From: Streptosporangiaceae bacterium
GTDB lineage: Bacteria > Actinomycetota > Actinomycetes > Streptosporangiales > Streptosporangiaceae
Assembly (NCBI GenBank): GCA_025934635.1
Contig: JAICWX010000022.1
Location: 1-48,536, forward strand
Length of the DNA: 48,536 bases
Direction: 5' to 3'
Position numbers and translations under genes: made by a program. Each line of letters begins with the position of its first letter. The first letter of the stretch is position 1. This document shows positions 8,949-22,781 of this stretch, one piece after another. Under the pieces are notes generated by a model. That model ran no database searches, was not told the DNA's origin, and worked only from the letters and a program-made list of their open reading frames with translations.

Positions 8949-9706
8949 CGGTAGCCGTGCGCGTCATCCCCTGCCTGGACGTCGACGGCGGGCGGGTGGT
9001 CAAGGGGGTCAACTTCCGCGCGCTGCGGGACGCCGGGGACCCGGTGGAGCTGGCTGCCTTCTACGACGCCGAAGGCGCCGACGAGCTGACCTTCCTGGAC
9101 ATCACCGCCTCGAGCGGCGGCCGGGACACCATGTACGACGTGGTGCGCCGCACCGCCGAGCAGGTGTTCATCCCGCTGACCGTGGGCGGCGGGGTGCGCA
9201 GCGGGGCGGACGTGGACCGGCTGCTGCGGGCCGGGGCGGACAAGGTCTCGCTGAACACCGCCGCCATCGCCCGGCCCGGGCTGCTGGCCGAGACGGCCGG
9301 CCAGTTCGGGTCCCAGTGCATGGTGCTGTCCGTGGACGCCCGGCGGGCGGGGGGAACGCCCAGCGGCTTCGAGGTGACCACGCACGGCGGCCGGGCCGGC
9401 ACCGGGATCGACGCGGTGGAGTGGGCCCGGCAGGCCACCGAGCTCGGCGCGGGCGAGATCCTGCTGAACTCGATGGACGCGGACGGCACCACCGCCGGCT
9501 TCGACCTCGAGCTCATCCGCGCGGTGCGCGCCGTGGTGACCGTTCCGGTGATCGCCAGCGGCGGCGCGGGCGCCCTGGCCCACTTCGCCCCGGCCGTGGA
9601 CGCGGGCGCCGATGCCGTGCTGGCGGCCAGCGTGTTCCACTTCGGCACGCTGCGCATCGGGCAGGTCAAGGGCGCGCTGCGCGGGGCCGGCCACTCCGTC
9701 AGGTAA
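8945..9706 (+). CDS. hisF: Imidazole glycerol phosphate synthase, cyclase subunit
   Basis: Cyclase subunit that uses HisH-derived ammonia to make IGP and AICAR; 253 residues. Signatures: [20 protein letters not shown] with the first catalytic Asp, [28 protein letters not shown], and the second catalytic Asp in [31 protein letters not shown] is the C-terminal phosphate loop. It begins with a GTG overlapping the priA stop. It is the last gene of the first his block; its 3' end overlaps the 3' end of the convergent gene by 8 bases. Confidence 0.97.
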   Translation: MTVAVRVIPCLDVDGGRVVKGVNFRALRDAGDPVELAAFYDAEGADELTFLDITASSGGRDTMYDVVRRTAEQVFIPLTVGGGVRSGADVDRLLRAGADKVSLNTAAIARPGLLAETAGQFGSQCMVLSVDARRAGGTPSGFEVTTHGGRAGTGIDAVEWARQATELGAGEILLNSMDADGTTAGFDLELIRAVRAVVTVPVIASGGAGALAHFAPAVDAGADAVLAASVFHFGTLRIGQVKGALRGAGHSVR

Positions 9707-10487
9707 CCGGTAACAGGCCGTTCGGGAAGGTGATCTTCTCCGGGGCGACCAGCGGGGTGCCGACCTCCAGCTGGATCTGGCCGTGGGCGGTGAGCGGGAT
9801 GTCCCGCGGGTCGCCCTTGAAAACCTGGCCGTTGTACAGCGCCACCACGCGCCCGCTGGCCGGGCCGACCCGGCTGGCGCTCAGCGGCTGGCCCCACTCG
9901 TCGAAGAAGTTGCCCAGGGTGTAGGCCCGCTGGACCGGCGACTCGATGTGGATGATGCCGTCGGCGGCGTGCGTGTGCAGCCAGTAGAAGCAGGTTCCCT
10001 GCTCGACGAACGGGCCCGCCGCGGTCGTCTGGGTCTGCGCGCCGGGGATGCCGATGGCGGCCGGCACCTGACGGGCCGCGCCGTTCACGAAGATGGTCAG
10101 GTGGGCGTGGATGTGGAAAATCGTCTGCTCGCTGCTCTGGCAGCCGATCCCGTCCACCTTCTGGCCGGTGACCGAGGCGCCAGAGTTGGCCGGCACCGGG
10201 CCGGCCAGCGTGGTGCCGGACGGCACCGGTACCTGCTCGGGACCGGCGGCGCCCGCGGCCGGCGCCTGCTTGAGGGTGCCCAGCGAGCTGAGCGGTGCCA
10301 GGTTCAGCTTGGTCCCGCCGCCGCCGCTGAGGGCCAGCGTGATCCCGACGACCGCGGCGATGACCACGACGAGGGCGGCCCCGGCCGCCAGCCACAGGCG
10401 CCGCCGCTTGCGGCGGGCCTCCTCCGCACGGATACGTGCGAGCCGCTCGCGCGCCCGCTCCTGACGCTCCCGGTTGCTCTTGGACAC
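9699..10487 (-). CDS. Membrane-anchored His-rich extracytoplasmic protein
   Basis: About 262 residues. A basic cytoplasmic N-terminus ([20 protein letters not shown]) precedes one membrane helix ([19 protein letters not shown]), so most of the chain lies outside. The outer domain has clustered histidines, [13 protein letters not shown] and [17 protein letters not shown], plus [14 protein letters not shown], and looks able to bind a metal. I have seen similar unnamed domains in actinobacteria but know of no tested role. I chose the GTG at 10487, where the basic segment begins, not the upstream open frame. It follows ppgK by 20 bases on the same strand and may share its transcript. Confidence 0.8.
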   Translation of the reverse strand: MSKSNRERQERARERLARIRAEEARRKRRRLWLAAGAALVVVIAAVVGITLALSGGGGTKLNLAPLSSLGTLKQAPAAGAAGPEQVPVPSGTTLAGPVPANSGASVTGQKVDGIGCQSSEQTIFHIHAHLTIFVNGAARQVPAAIGIPGAQTQTTAAGPFVEQGTCFYWLHTHAADGIIHIESPVQRAYTLGNFFDEWGQPLSASRVGPASGRVVALYNGQVFKGDPRDIPLTAHGQIQLEVGTPLVAPEKITFPNGLLPVT

Positions 10488-10507
10488 GTTGGTTGAAACG
10501 TAAAAAA

Positions 10508-11287
10508 CTAGCTGGCGGTTCCGGTTGCGCCCGAAGTATCCGGGACGACACTGTCCGGTACGGCGGCCATCGCGGCGCCGACGATGCCGGCGTTGTTGAG
10601 CAGGACGGCGGGCACGATGCGGGCGCGGATGCCGGTCAGCCGCGGTACCCACTTGTCCGCTTCCTTGCTGATCCCGCCGCCGACGATGATGAGGTTCGGG
10701 GACAGCAGCGCCTCGATGTGCTGCAGGTACTCGTCGACCCGGCCGGCCCACTTGCCCCAGCTCAGGTCGCCCAGTTCCTTGGCCCGCTCGGACGCGCGCT
10801 TCTCGGCGTCGTGACCGCGGATCTCGATGTGCCCGAACTCGGTGTTCGGCACCAGGATGCCCTGGACGAAGAGCGCGCTGCCGATCCCGGTGCCGAACGT
10901 CAGCATCAGGACGGTGCCCTTCTGACCGACCCCGGCGCCGAACGTCATCTCGGCCACCCCGGCCGCGTCGGCGTCGTTCAGCACCCGGACCTTGTTACCG
11001 GTCGCCTTGTCGAACAGGACGCCCGCGTCGGTCCCGATCCAGGACGGGTCCAGGTTGGCGGCGGTCCTCGTCACGCCGTCGGTGACCACGCCGGGGAAGG
11101 TGATGCCGACCGGGCCGGACCAGTCGAAGGCGGTGGTGAGCTGCTTCACCACGTCGGCCACGGCGTCCGGCTTGGCCGGGCGCGGGGTGGCGATCTTCTG
11201 CCGGGGGACGAGCAGCTTGCCCGTGTCCACATCCACAGGCGCGCCCTTGATGCCCGTGCCGCCGATGTCAATGCCGAGTGCGTGCAT
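10508..11287 (-). CDS. ppgK: Polyphosphate glucokinase (ROK family)
   Basis: Phosphorylates glucose with polyphosphate or ATP; 259 residues, normal for the family. It starts [19 protein letters not shown] (phosphate loop), then [15 protein letters not shown], the [16 protein letters not shown] glycine-rich motif, and [16 protein letters not shown], which is the PpgK version of the ROK signature. The C-terminal [14 protein letters not shown] block is typical. I set the start at the ATG at 11287; the open frame upstream is not conserved in character. A TACGCT -10-like element ends 5 bases before this ATG, so the mRNA may be leaderless. Confidence 0.95.
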   Translation of the reverse strand: MHALGIDIGGTGIKGAPVDVDTGKLLVPRQKIATPRPAKPDAVADVVKQLTTAFDWSGPVGITFPGVVTDGVTRTAANLDPSWIGTDAGVLFDKATGNKVRVLNDADAAGVAEMTFGAGVGQKGTVLMLTFGTGIGSALFVQGILVPNTEFGHIEIRGHDAEKRASERAKELGDLSWGKWAGRVDEYLQHIEALLSPNLIIVGGGISKEADKWVPRLTGIRARIVPAVLLNNAGIVGAAMAAVPDSVVPDTSGATGTAS

Positions 11288-11292
11288 GGGCC

Positions 11293-11298
11293 AAGCGT
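11293..11298 (-). promoter_or_regulatory. Candidate -10 element for ppgK
   Basis: On the minus strand TACGCT lies 5 bases before the ppgK ATG, with no ribosome-binding site between. This is the pattern expected of a leaderless actinobacterial promoter. Inferred from spacing only. Confidence 0.35.
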
Positions 11299-11366
11299 AT
11301 CGGCCAGCGAAAAGAAACGGGGAAGTCGGGTAATATCGCGAGAGGGGAGCACGCTTTCGAGAGAGG

Positions 11367-11730
11367 ATGCGGCGGATGCGCTGGTTCAAGGTCGCCGCCA
11401 TCGGGGTCGGCATACTGATCGCGTTCCTGATCGTCGGCTCGGTTATCGGCGCCATCCTGCACGCCGTGATCGACGTGGTTATCGCCGCGGCCGTCGTCGG
11501 GGCCATCGTGGTCGCCGTCAAGGTGGCACGGTCCAGGAAGCAAGTCTCGGGCTCCAAAGCGGACCGCGAGGTCCGCGAGCCCGGCTACGAGGAGTACAGC
11601 AGGCCGCTGCCGCGGGCCGACGTCACGCCTGCCCGGGACGCGCCCGTCCGCGACGTGCCCGTTCAGAGCGCGCCCAGCCACGATGTCGAGGACGACCTGG
11701 CCCGGCTCAAGCGGGAGATGGGCAGCTTAG
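11367..11730 (+). CDS. Small membrane protein, stop apparently lost by one base
   Basis: The N-terminus has a hydrophobic segment of about 45 residues ([20 protein letters not shown] then [20 protein letters not shown]), followed by a basic stretch and a Pro/Asp-rich linker ending [13 protein letters not shown] protein of this layout would normally stop there. Here the next bases read ggc agc t tag: with one T fewer, TAG (11728-11730) follows MGS directly. As given, the frame has no stop until 12503 and runs antisense through the TIGR03085 gene and into the hisI start. A real or sequencing one-base insertion is the likeliest reason. The end at 11730 assumes that reading. Confidence 0.6.
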
Positions 11731-11753
11731 CCTTACCCGCCCGCCGCCCTGCC

Positions 11754-12413
11754 TTACCAGGCGGCGAGCTTGCTCACCGCGGCCTCGGTGCCGTCCAGCC
11801 TGACCCGGGCCGCGGCCCGGCGTCCCGTCACCCACAGGGTGAGCTCGGCCGGGCTGCCGATCACGGTCACCGCCGGGGTGGCGTTCCTGACCGTGAAGCG
11901 GTAGGCCGGGTCGGAACCGTAGCTCCCGTCGCCCTCGCCGGCTTCGATGTCGTCCCGCGCCAGCTCGACGCCGACCGGCGCCTTGCGGAGCATGAACCGC
12001 GCGAGCCGCAGGCGACCCCAGAGCATGTCCGATTCGCCGCGGCTCAGGTCCCGCGGCTCCCAGCCGGGCGCCCCGCGCCTGGCGTCCTCGTGGTGCACGA
12101 AGAACTCCACCGAGTTGGCCCGCTCGTCCATGCCCGGCAGCGCCATGAGCGAGAGCCGCGGCGGCCCGGACCGGATCATCCGCACCAGGCCGGGGAACGG
12201 GACCCGGTCCCGCAGGCGCTGCTGCACGCGGGCCGTGTACCCGGCCAGCGGACCGCCGGCCACCCCGGCCGCGGCGTCAACCCGCCGCTCGCGCAGCACC
12301 AGGTGCGCGGCCAGGTCACCGGTCGTCCAGCCCTCGCACAGGGTCGGCGCGTCCGGGCCGGTCTTGTCCAGCAGCGCGCACAGCGCGAGGCGTTCGTCGC
12401 GGGAGTAGCTCAC
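11754..12413 (-). CDS. TIGR03085 family metal-binding protein
   Basis: A 219-residue member of the DinB/mycothiol-dependent maleylpyruvate isomerase superfamily. The N-terminus [20 protein letters not shown], the [20 protein letters not shown] block with the metal-binding His, and the [20 protein letters not shown] block with two more His are diagnostic of this actinobacterial subfamily. The C-terminal half is the SCP2-like part ([22 protein letters not shown]). It is commonly found beside hisI, as here. The physiological substrate is not known. It is convergent with the small membrane protein and divergent from hisI. Confidence 0.93.
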   Translation of the reverse strand: MSYSRDERLALCALLDKTGPDAPTLCEGWTTGDLAAHLVLRERRVDAAAGVAGGPLAGYTARVQQRLRDRVPFPGLVRMIRSGPPRLSLMALPGMDERANSVEFFVHHEDARRGAPGWEPRDLSRGESDMLWGRLRLARFMLRKAPVGVELARDDIEAGEGDGSYGSDPAYRFTVRNATPAVTVIGSPAELTLWVTGRRAAARVRLDGTEAAVSKLAAW

Positions 12414-12436
12414 CTCCCGATCCTAGGCGTCGTTGC

Positions 12437-12442
12437 TACCCT
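12437..12442 (+). promoter_or_regulatory. Candidate -10 element for hisI
   Basis: TACCCT lies about 30 bases before the hisI ATG, within the 59-base gap shared with the divergent TIGR03085 gene; a clear GAAGGAGA ribosome-binding site follows. The -35 box is not obvious. Confidence 0.3.
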
Positions 12443-12472
12443 GTCAGAAGCCCGGATGAAGGAGACGAGAAG

Positions 12473-12814
12473 ATGCTTGACCCTGCCATCGCGGCACGGC
12501 TGAAGCGAGATGCGTCCGGCCTGGTCGCGGCCATCGCCCAGCAGTACGACACCGGCGAGGTGCTGATGCTCGGCTGGATGGACGCCGAGGCGCTGCATCG
12601 CACCCTCACCACGGGCCGGTGCACCTACTGGTCGCGCAGCCGCCAGGAGTACTGGGTCAAGGGCGACACGTCCGGGCACCACCAGCGGGTCAAGTCGGTG
12701 GCGCTCGACTGCGACGGCGACGCCCTGGTGGTCAAGGTCGACCAGGTCGGCGCGGCCTGCCACACCGGCGACCGGACCTGCTTCGACGCGGACGTGCTGC
12801 TGAAAGAGCAGTGA
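12473..12814 (+). CDS. hisI: Phosphoribosyl-AMP cyclohydrolase
   Basis: Third step of histidine synthesis, hydrolysing phosphoribosyl-AMP. At 113 residues it is the monofunctional form without the HisE pyrophosphatase domain. Signatures: [39 protein letters not shown], the metal-binding [15 protein letters not shown], and the Cys-His zinc ligands in [19 protein letters not shown] lies 9 bases before the ATG. The stop overlaps the GTG of the next gene, so the Trp-associated membrane protein is translationally coupled. hisE and hisG are not in this window. Confidence 0.97.
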   Translation: MLDPAIAARLKRDASGLVAAIAQQYDTGEVLMLGWMDAEALHRTLTTGRCTYWSRSRQEYWVKGDTSGHHQRVKSVALDCDGDALVVKVDQVGAACHTGDRTCFDADVLLKEQ

Positions 12815-13539
12815 GCGAGATGATGGCCGCGCGCCGGGAGTTCGTGCTGGTCCTGCTGGCCGGGGCGGCCGGGGCGGCCCTGGTCGTGCTCGCCGTCCGG
12901 CAGGCCTGGGCACACGCCGTCTTCACCCCGCCCAAGCCGCTGCCCGCGCAGGACATCACCGTCACCGGACAGCAGCTCGTCCCGCTGGCCGGCGCGCTCG
13001 CGCTGGCCGCGCTGGCCTGCCTGGCGGCGGTGATCGCCACCAGGTCGGTGATCAGGCGCGCCTTCGGCGTCCTGCTGGCCGTGCTCGGCGCGGGGGCGGC
13101 CGCCGCCGCCGTGGCCGCCGTGCGGGCCCCGGCCGTGCTGGCCGCGGCTCTAGGGAAGGGGGGAGGGGCGGTGGACGGCCCGCTGGGCGGCTCGACCACC
13201 AGCGGAGCGTCCTCCGGGGGCGCGGTGCACCAGATCATCATCGCCGGGCCCGGCCGGGTGATCCTGGCGGGCGCCCCGTGGCGCGCGGCGGTCCTGGCCG
13301 GCGCGGCCGCCATCGTGCTGGCCGGGCTGGCCACTGCCTGGCACGGCCCGCGCTGGCCGGCCATGGGCGCGCGGTTCGAGCGGGCCACGGGACCGGCGGC
13401 GCCCAGCCAGCCAGCGCCCGGCCAGCCGGCGGCTGTGCGGCCGACTCGCACGCCACGGGCGGATGCCGACTCCGCGACCATGTGGGAGTCGCTGAGCCGG
13501 GACGTCGACCCCACGGTCGATGACGCCACCCGCGGCTAG
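12811..13539 (+). CDS. Trp biosynthesis-associated membrane protein (TIGR02234 type)
   Basis: About 242 residues with four membrane segments: [60 protein letters not shown], and [19 protein letters not shown], plus a [14 protein letters not shown] stretch after the last. The C-terminus [16 protein letters not shown] is typical of this family (MWDxLDxGxDPT). It is regularly found between hisI/trpE and trpC in actinomycetes; its role is unknown. Here trpE is not next to it. I chose the GTG at 12811 overlapping the hisI stop; ATGs at 12820 and 12823 are alternatives. Confidence 0.85.
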   Translation: MSEMMAARREFVLVLLAGAAGAALVVLAVRQAWAHAVFTPPKPLPAQDITVTGQQLVPLAGALALAALACLAAVIATRSVIRRAFGVLLAVLGAGAAAAAVAAVRAPAVLAAALGKGGGAVDGPLGGSTTSGASSGGAVHQIIIAGPGRVILAGAPWRAAVLAGAAAIVLAGLATAWHGPRWPAMGARFERATGPAAPSQPAPGQPAAVRPTRTPRADADSATMWESLSRDVDPTVDDATRG

Positions 13540-14239
13540 GACCGGGGCCCGGAGACCCCGCTCGGTGCTGCTGGCCGAGCATGAGCCCGGGGTCGCCGAG
13601 ATGTCGGCTCGCTACCTGCGCCGCGACGGGATGGCGGTGCGCCTGGTGACCGCGCCGGAGCAGGCGCTGGCCGAGCTGACCGCGGGCCCGGACGGCGGGT
13701 CCGGGCCCGACCTCACCGTGCTCGACCTGACCATGCCGGGCCTGGATCCCCGCCGCATCCGCCGGGCGCTGCGGACCCCGGTCATCTTCCTGGTGGCCGG
13801 CCCGCAGGGCCCCCGCCCGCGCGGCCTGTCCCGCGGGCCCGCGGGCCCGCGCCGGTGGCTGGCCCGGCCGTTCGGCCCGCGCCAGCTGGTCGCCGTGGCC
13901 CGCGAGGTGCTGGCGCAGGCGCCGCCGGCCGCGGGAGACGAAGACCAGCCGGCCGAACGGGTGGCCGGCGCGCTCCGGCTGGCCGGACCGGGGAGTTGCG
14001 TGGCGCACGGGCAGCCGGTCAGGCTGACCGCGACCGAGTTCGCCGTCCTGGCCGCGCTGCTCGCCCATCCCGGGCGCGTGCTGTCTCGCCGCCAGCTGCT
14101 CGTCGCCGCGGGCCGCCCGGCGGCCGGCGACCGGGCCGCGGACGTGTATGTCGCCCAGCTCAGGGCCAAGCTGAGGGCGTCCGGGGCGGCCGGCGCGGTC
14201 CGGACGGTCCGCGCGGCCGGCTACGTCGTCGACCCGTGA
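13520..14239 (+). CDS. Atypical OmpR-type response regulator
   Basis: A 239-residue protein with an N-terminal receiver-like domain and a C-terminal winged helix ([20 protein letters not shown], then RRQLLVAA and [12 protein letters not shown]). The presumed phospho-Asp is kept in [10 protein letters not shown], but other receiver residues are changed: the acidic pair is EHE, the usual Thr/Ser is lost (FLVAGP), and the conserved Lys is Arg (LARPFGP). The middle loop is Pro/Arg-rich. So it may work without normal phosphorylation. There is no partner kinase nearby. The ATG lies within the last codons of the previous gene (20-base overlap). It sits where trp genes usually continue, suggesting it could regulate the locus; that is a guess. 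Confidence 0.75.
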   Translation: MTPPAARTGARRPRSVLLAEHEPGVAEMSARYLRRDGMAVRLVTAPEQALAELTAGPDGGSGPDLTVLDLTMPGLDPRRIRRALRTPVIFLVAGPQGPRPRGLSRGPAGPRRWLARPFGPRQLVAVAREVLAQAPPAAGDEDQPAERVAGALRLAGPGSCVAHGQPVRLTATEFAVLAALLAHPGRVLSRRQLLVAAGRPAAGDRAADVYVAQLRAKLRASGAAGAVRTVRAAGYVVDP

Positions 14240-14348
14240 CAAATTAGGACAGCGGCGCGGTTTCAGGGGGGTAGTCACGGCAGGCCCCGGGTGGCCGGGC
14301 TACCATCAGTGGCGCAACAGTACCGATTTGAGGGGACGAGCAAACCGC

Positions 14349-15158
14349 GTGAGTGTGCTCGACGAGATCCTAGACGGCGTGCGCGCCGATCTCGCCGAAC
14401 GGCAGCGGCGCGTCTCTCTTGACGAGCTGAAGGAGATGGCGCGGCGAGCGCCGTCACCACGGGACGCTATGGCCGGGCTGAAGGCGGAGGGTGTCAGCGT
14501 CATCGCCGAGGTCAAACGGGCGAGCCCGTCCCGGGGCCAGATGGCGGAGATCGCCGACCCGGCCGCGCTGGCCGCGGAGTACGAAGCCGGCGGCGCCAAG
14601 ATCATCAGCGTGCTGACCGAGTCGCGCCGTTTCGGCGGCAGCCTGGACGACCTGGACGCGGTCCGCCGCGCCGTCCAGGTACCGGTGCTGCGCAAGGACT
14701 TCGTGGTCAGCTCGTACCAGCTGTGGGAGGCGCGTGCGCACGGCGCGGACGTGGTGCTGCTGATCGTGGCCGCACTCGAGCAGAGCGCGCTGGTATCGCT
14801 GGTCGAGCGGGCCGCCTCGATCGGCCTGCTGCCGCTGGTGGAGGTACACGCCGAGCCTGAGCTGGACCGGGCCGTCGAGGCCGGCGCCACCGTCATCGGC
14901 GTCAACGCGCGCAACCTGGCCACCCTCAAGGTCGACCGCCAGATCTTCGGCCGGCTGGCCGGCCAGATCCCGGAAGGCATCGTCAAGATCGCCGAGTCCG
15001 GCGTCCGCGGGCCGCGGGACCTGCTCGCCTACGCCGCGTCCGGCGCGGACGCCGTCCTGGTCGGCGAGAGCCTGGTCACCGAGAAGGACCCGCGGTGCGC
15101 CGTCGCCGACCTGGTGACCGCGGGGTCGCACCCCGCGCTGCGAGGAGAACGAGGATGA
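14349..15158 (+). CDS. trpC: Indole-3-glycerol phosphate synthase
   Basis: Closes the indole ring from CdRP in tryptophan synthesis; 269 residues, monofunctional. It starts [19 protein letters not shown], the standard actinomycete N-terminus, from a GTG with a GAGGGGAC site upstream. Signatures: [13 protein letters not shown] (catalytic Lys), [20 protein letters not shown] segment [31 protein letters not shown] with the second catalytic Lys, [27 protein letters not shown] and [13 protein letters not shown] 109-base gap precedes it, so it probably has its own promoter. Its stop overlaps the trpB ATG. Confidence 0.97.
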   Translation: MSVLDEILDGVRADLAERQRRVSLDELKEMARRAPSPRDAMAGLKAEGVSVIAEVKRASPSRGQMAEIADPAALAAEYEAGGAKIISVLTESRRFGGSLDDLDAVRRAVQVPVLRKDFVVSSYQLWEARAHGADVVLLIVAALEQSALVSLVERAASIGLLPLVEVHAEPELDRAVEAGATVIGVNARNLATLKVDRQIFGRLAGQIPEGIVKIAESGVRGPRDLLAYAASGADAVLVGESLVTEKDPRCAVADLVTAGSHPALRGERG

Positions 15159-16450
15159 CCGAGACGGTCACGGCGGGTGAGCGTCACGCTCAGCCCGCCG
15201 AGCCCGATATTTCCCCCGTTCCCGACGTCTCCGGCCATTTCGTGGTCGGCGCGGTCGGGGTGGCCGAGGAGGGCGGGGCCTGCGAGGCTCCCGGTGTCGC
15301 CTACGGCGGCCGGTTCGCCCCCGAGGCGCTGATACCCGCGCTGGACGAGCTGGCCGCGGCCTACGAGCAGGCGCGCCGGGACCCGGTCTTCCGGGCCGAC
15401 CTCGACGGGCTGCTCCGCGGCTACGCCGCCCGGCCGACGCTGCTGTACCACGCGGAGCGGTTCGGCCAGCAGGCCGGCGGCTGCACGGTCCTGCTCAAGC
15501 GCGAGGACCTCACCCACACCGGGTCGCACAAGATCAACAACGTGCTCGGCCAGGCGCTGCTGGCCCGGCGGATGGGCAAGACCCGGCTGATCGCGGAGAC
15601 CGGGGCCGGCCAGCACGGCGTGGCCACCGCGACCGCGGCCGCGCTGCTCGGCCTGGACTGCGCCGTCTACATGGGCGAGGAAGACACCCGCAGGCAGGCG
15701 CTGAACGTCTCCCGGATGCGGATGCTCGGCGCCGAGGTGATCCCGGTGACGGCCGGCACCCGGACGCTGAAGGACGCCATGAACGAGGCCTTCCGCGACT
15801 GGGTGACGTCGGTCGGGCACACCCACTACTGCATCGGGTCGGTCGGCGGCCCGCACCCGTTCCCGATGATGGTCAGGGACTTCCAGCGGGTGATCGGCCT
15901 GGAGGCCCGCGAGCAGGTGCTCGAGACCACCGGCCGGTTGCCGGACGCGGTGATCGCCTGCGTGGGCGGCGGCTCCAACGCCATCGGCATCTTCCACGCG
16001 TTCGTCCCGGACGCCGCTGTGCGGCTGGTCGGCTGCGAGGCCGGCGGCGACGGCCCGCAGGACGGCCGGAACGCGGCCACGCTCACCGGCGGGTCACAGG
16101 GCGTGCTGCACGGCATGCGGACGTTCGTGCTGCAGGACGCCGACGGCCAGACGCTCGGCACCCATTCCATCTCGGCCGGCCTGGACTACCCGGGCGTGGG
16201 CCCGGAGCATGTCTGGCTGCGGGAGACCGGCCGGGCCGAGTACCGCGCGGTCACCGACGCCGAGGCGATGAACGCGTTCGCGGTGCTGTGCCGGGCCGAG
16301 GGCATCATCCCGGCCATCGAGTCCGCGCACGCGCTGGCCGGCGCGCTCGAGATCGGCCGCGAACTCGGCCCCGGCGGGCTCGTCGTGGTCAACCTGTCCG
16401 GCCGCGGCGACAAGGACGTGGACACCGCATCGACATGGTTCGGGGTCTGA
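15155..16450 (+). CDS. trpB: Tryptophan synthase beta chain
   Basis: PLP enzyme that joins indole and serine; 431 residues, a TrpB1-type protein. Signatures: [31 protein letters not shown], the PLP lysine in [40 protein letters not shown], and the phosphate-binding [31 protein letters not shown] and [12 protein letters not shown] are also conserved. It starts with the ATG overlapping the trpC stop; the longer upstream open frame overlaps trpC and is rejected. trpA follows after 1 base. Confidence 0.98.
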   Translation: MTETVTAGERHAQPAEPDISPVPDVSGHFVVGAVGVAEEGGACEAPGVAYGGRFAPEALIPALDELAAAYEQARRDPVFRADLDGLLRGYAARPTLLYHAERFGQQAGGCTVLLKREDLTHTGSHKINNVLGQALLARRMGKTRLIAETGAGQHGVATATAAALLGLDCAVYMGEEDTRRQALNVSRMRMLGAEVIPVTAGTRTLKDAMNEAFRDWVTSVGHTHYCIGSVGGPHPFPMMVRDFQRVIGLEAREQVLETTGRLPDAVIACVGGGSNAIGIFHAFVPDAAVRLVGCEAGGDGPQDGRNAATLTGGSQGVLHGMRTFVLQDADGQTLGTHSISAGLDYPGVGPEHVWLRETGRAEYRAVTDAEAMNAFAVLCRAEGIIPAIESAHALAGALEIGRELGPGGLVVVNLSGRGDKDVDTASTWFGV

Positions 16451-16451
16451 T

Positions 16452-17258
16452 ATGACGAGCGCGGTGAGCACGGCCTTCGGCAAGGCGGCGGCCGACGGCC
16501 GGGCCGCCCTGGTCGGCTACCTGCCCGCCGGGTTCCCCTCGGTCGACGGCGCCATCGAGGCGGCCCGCGCCATGGCCGCGGCCGGGGCCGACGTCATCGA
16601 GGTGGGCCTGCCCTACTCCGACCCGCTGATGGACGGCCCGGTGATCGCGGAGGCGGTGCAGCGCGCGCTGGCCACCGGGACCCGGGTCGCCGACGTCCTC
16701 CGCACCGTCGAGGCGGTCGCCGCATCCGGCGTCGCCGTCCTGGTCATGACGTACTGGAACCCGGTCGACCGGTACGGCGTGCGCGCCTTCGCCCGGGACC
16801 TGGCCGCCGCGGGCGGCTCGGGGCTGATCACCCCGGACCTCACCGTCGAAGAGGCGGGCTCCTGGCTCGATGCCGCCCGCGAGCACGACCTGGACCGGGT
16901 GTTCCTGGTCGCGCCCAGTTCCACCGGCGAGCGGATCGCCACCGTCACCAGGGCCTGCCGCGGTTTCGTCTACGCCGCCTCGCTGATGGGCACCACCGGC
17001 GCCCGGGACGCGGTCAGCGGCGACGCGGCCGGCCTGGTCGCGCGGACCCGTGAGCACACCCAGCTGCCGGTAGCGGTCGGGCTCGGCGTGAGCACCGGCC
17101 CCCAGGCCGCCCAGGTCGCGGCGTTCGCGGACGGCGTGATCGTCGGCTCCGCCTTCGTCCGCCGCCTCCTCGAAGCCGACGGTGCCGCGGCCGGGCGGGC
17201 CAGCGTCGCCGGGCTGACCGCTGAGCTCTTCGAGGGAGTTTCGCGCAAGACGCGGTAG
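16452..17258 (+). CDS. trpA: Tryptophan synthase alpha chain
   Basis: Cleaves indole-3-glycerol phosphate and channels indole to TrpB; 268 residues. Conserved blocks: ALVGYLPAGFPSVDGAIEA, the catalytic Glu and Asp region VIEVGLPYSDPLMDGPVIAE, VLVMTYWNPVDRYGV, GLITPDLTVEEA, FLVAPSSTGERIA, GFVYAASLMGTTGAR and VGLGVSTGPQAAQVAAFADG with VIVGSAFV. It starts one base after the trpB stop. The next gene begins 10 bases later but carries its own -10-like element. Confidence 0.97.
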   Translation: MTSAVSTAFGKAAADGRAALVGYLPAGFPSVDGAIEAARAMAAAGADVIEVGLPYSDPLMDGPVIAEAVQRALATGTRVADVLRTVEAVAASGVAVLVMTYWNPVDRYGVRAFARDLAAAGGSGLITPDLTVEEAGSWLDAAREHDLDRVFLVAPSSTGERIATVTRACRGFVYAASLMGTTGARDAVSGDAAGLVARTREHTQLPVAVGLGVSTGPQAAQVAAFADGVIVGSAFVRRLLEADGAAAGRASVAGLTAELFEGVSRKTR

Positions 17259-17261
17259 TGT
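17256..17261 (+). promoter_or_regulatory. Candidate -10 element for the Lgt-like gene
   Basis: TAGTGT overlaps the trpA stop and ends 7 bases before the ATG of the Lgt-like gene; no ribosome-binding site lies between. This suggests a leaderless transcript separate from the trp operon. Inferred from spacing only. Confidence 0.35.
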
Positions 17262-17268
17262 CGCGAAG

Positions 17269-18144
17269 ATGCCGCTCGCGTCGATCCCGAGCCCCGGCCG
17301 CGCGGCCTGGCACCTAGGACCGCTGGCGGTCCGGGCCTACGCGCTGTGCATGATCGCGGGCCTGGCCGTCGCGCTCGTGGTGGCCAGCCGCCGGTACCGG
17401 CGTTCCGCCGGCCAGGAGACGGCCAGGCCGGGGCTGATCCTCGACGTGGCCGCCTGGGCCGTCCCGTTCGGCCTGGCCGGCGGGCTCGCGCACGCCATCT
17501 TGCTGGACAACCGGCACGCCTTCGGTGACGAGTACCGGCTCTGGCATGCCGCGACGTCCGGGATCGGCGCCATCGGCGTGCCCGGCGCGGTCGCGCTGGG
17601 CACGCTCGGCGCCTGGATCGCCTGCCGCCGGGCCCGGGTCGAGCTCGGGCCGGTGGCGGGCGCGGTCGCGCCCGCGCTCGCCTTCGGGCTGGCCGTCTCG
17701 GGGCTGGGGAACTGGTGGTCCCAGCAGTTCTACGGGTCCCCGTCCAGCTGGTGGTGGGCGGTGCGGATCTCGCCGGTCCACCGGGTGCCCGGCTACGAGA
17801 ACTACGCCACCTTCCAGCCCGTCTTCTGGTACCTGTCGCTGTGGGAGCTCGCGCTGGGCTTCGCGGTGATCTGGGCCGCGCGGCGGTTCGCGCTCAGCGG
17901 CGAGCGGACGTTCATGCTGTGCGCGGCCGGCTACGCGGCCGGGGACTTCTGGGCGCAGACGCTGCGGGCCGGCCCGTTGCCGCATGCCCTGGGCGTGCGC
18001 TACGGTGCGCTCGGTGACATCGCCGTTTTTGCCCTCGCCGTCCTGGGCATGTACCTGACCAGGACCGGACGCCGACCGCCGGCTCGCGCACCAGCGAAGC
18101 GAGCGGTAGCAGCGGATTCTTCCGGTGATGTAATGTCTGTGTAA
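17269..18144 (+). CDS. Lgt-like membrane protein lacking the catalytic residues
   Basis: A 291-residue polytopic membrane protein whose overall sequence follows prolipoprotein diacylglyceryl transferase: SIPSPGRAAWHLGPLAVRAYALCM, LDVAAWAVPFGLAGG, AVAPALAFGLAV, WWAVRISPVHRVPGYENYATFQP. Location after trpA is also where lgt sits in actinomycetes. But each key Lgt site is altered. The family GR-x-GN motif is SGLGN (about residue 145), the following NQE is SQQ, the YES of the HPTFLYESLW block is YLS, the GRF-x-E block is GDFWAQ (about 225), and the GGR near residue 70 is GGL. I infer a catalytically inactive or repurposed paralogue. The real lgt would then be elsewhere. Confidence 0.8.
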   Translation: MPLASIPSPGRAAWHLGPLAVRAYALCMIAGLAVALVVASRRYRRSAGQETARPGLILDVAAWAVPFGLAGGLAHAILLDNRHAFGDEYRLWHAATSGIGAIGVPGAVALGTLGAWIACRRARVELGPVAGAVAPALAFGLAVSGLGNWWSQQFYGSPSSWWWAVRISPVHRVPGYENYATFQPVFWYLSLWELALGFAVIWAARRFALSGERTFMLCAAGYAAGDFWAQTLRAGPLPHALGVRYGALGDIAVFALAVLGMYLTRTGRRPPARAPAKRAVAADSSGDVMSV

Positions 18145-18219
18145 CGGAGTCTGTTAACTGGGCCAGTGTCGTCCCGAGCGTACTGAAGTGGCGTTTTTCG
18201 AGGAACGACGGGAGAGCCC

Positions 18220-22764
<4,545 letters not shown>

Positions 22765-22781
22765 CGGGGAGGAACATACCG

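Noticed and set aside
14240..14348. trp leader attenuator before trpC
   Set aside because: I find no short leader peptide with Trp codons and no clear pair of alternative hairpins; only a weak GGTAG/CTACC pairing.
18145..18219. Glutamine riboswitch in the gltB leader
   Set aside because: The 75-base gap is short and I could not find the glnA-motif core; nothing beyond a ribosome-binding site is supported.
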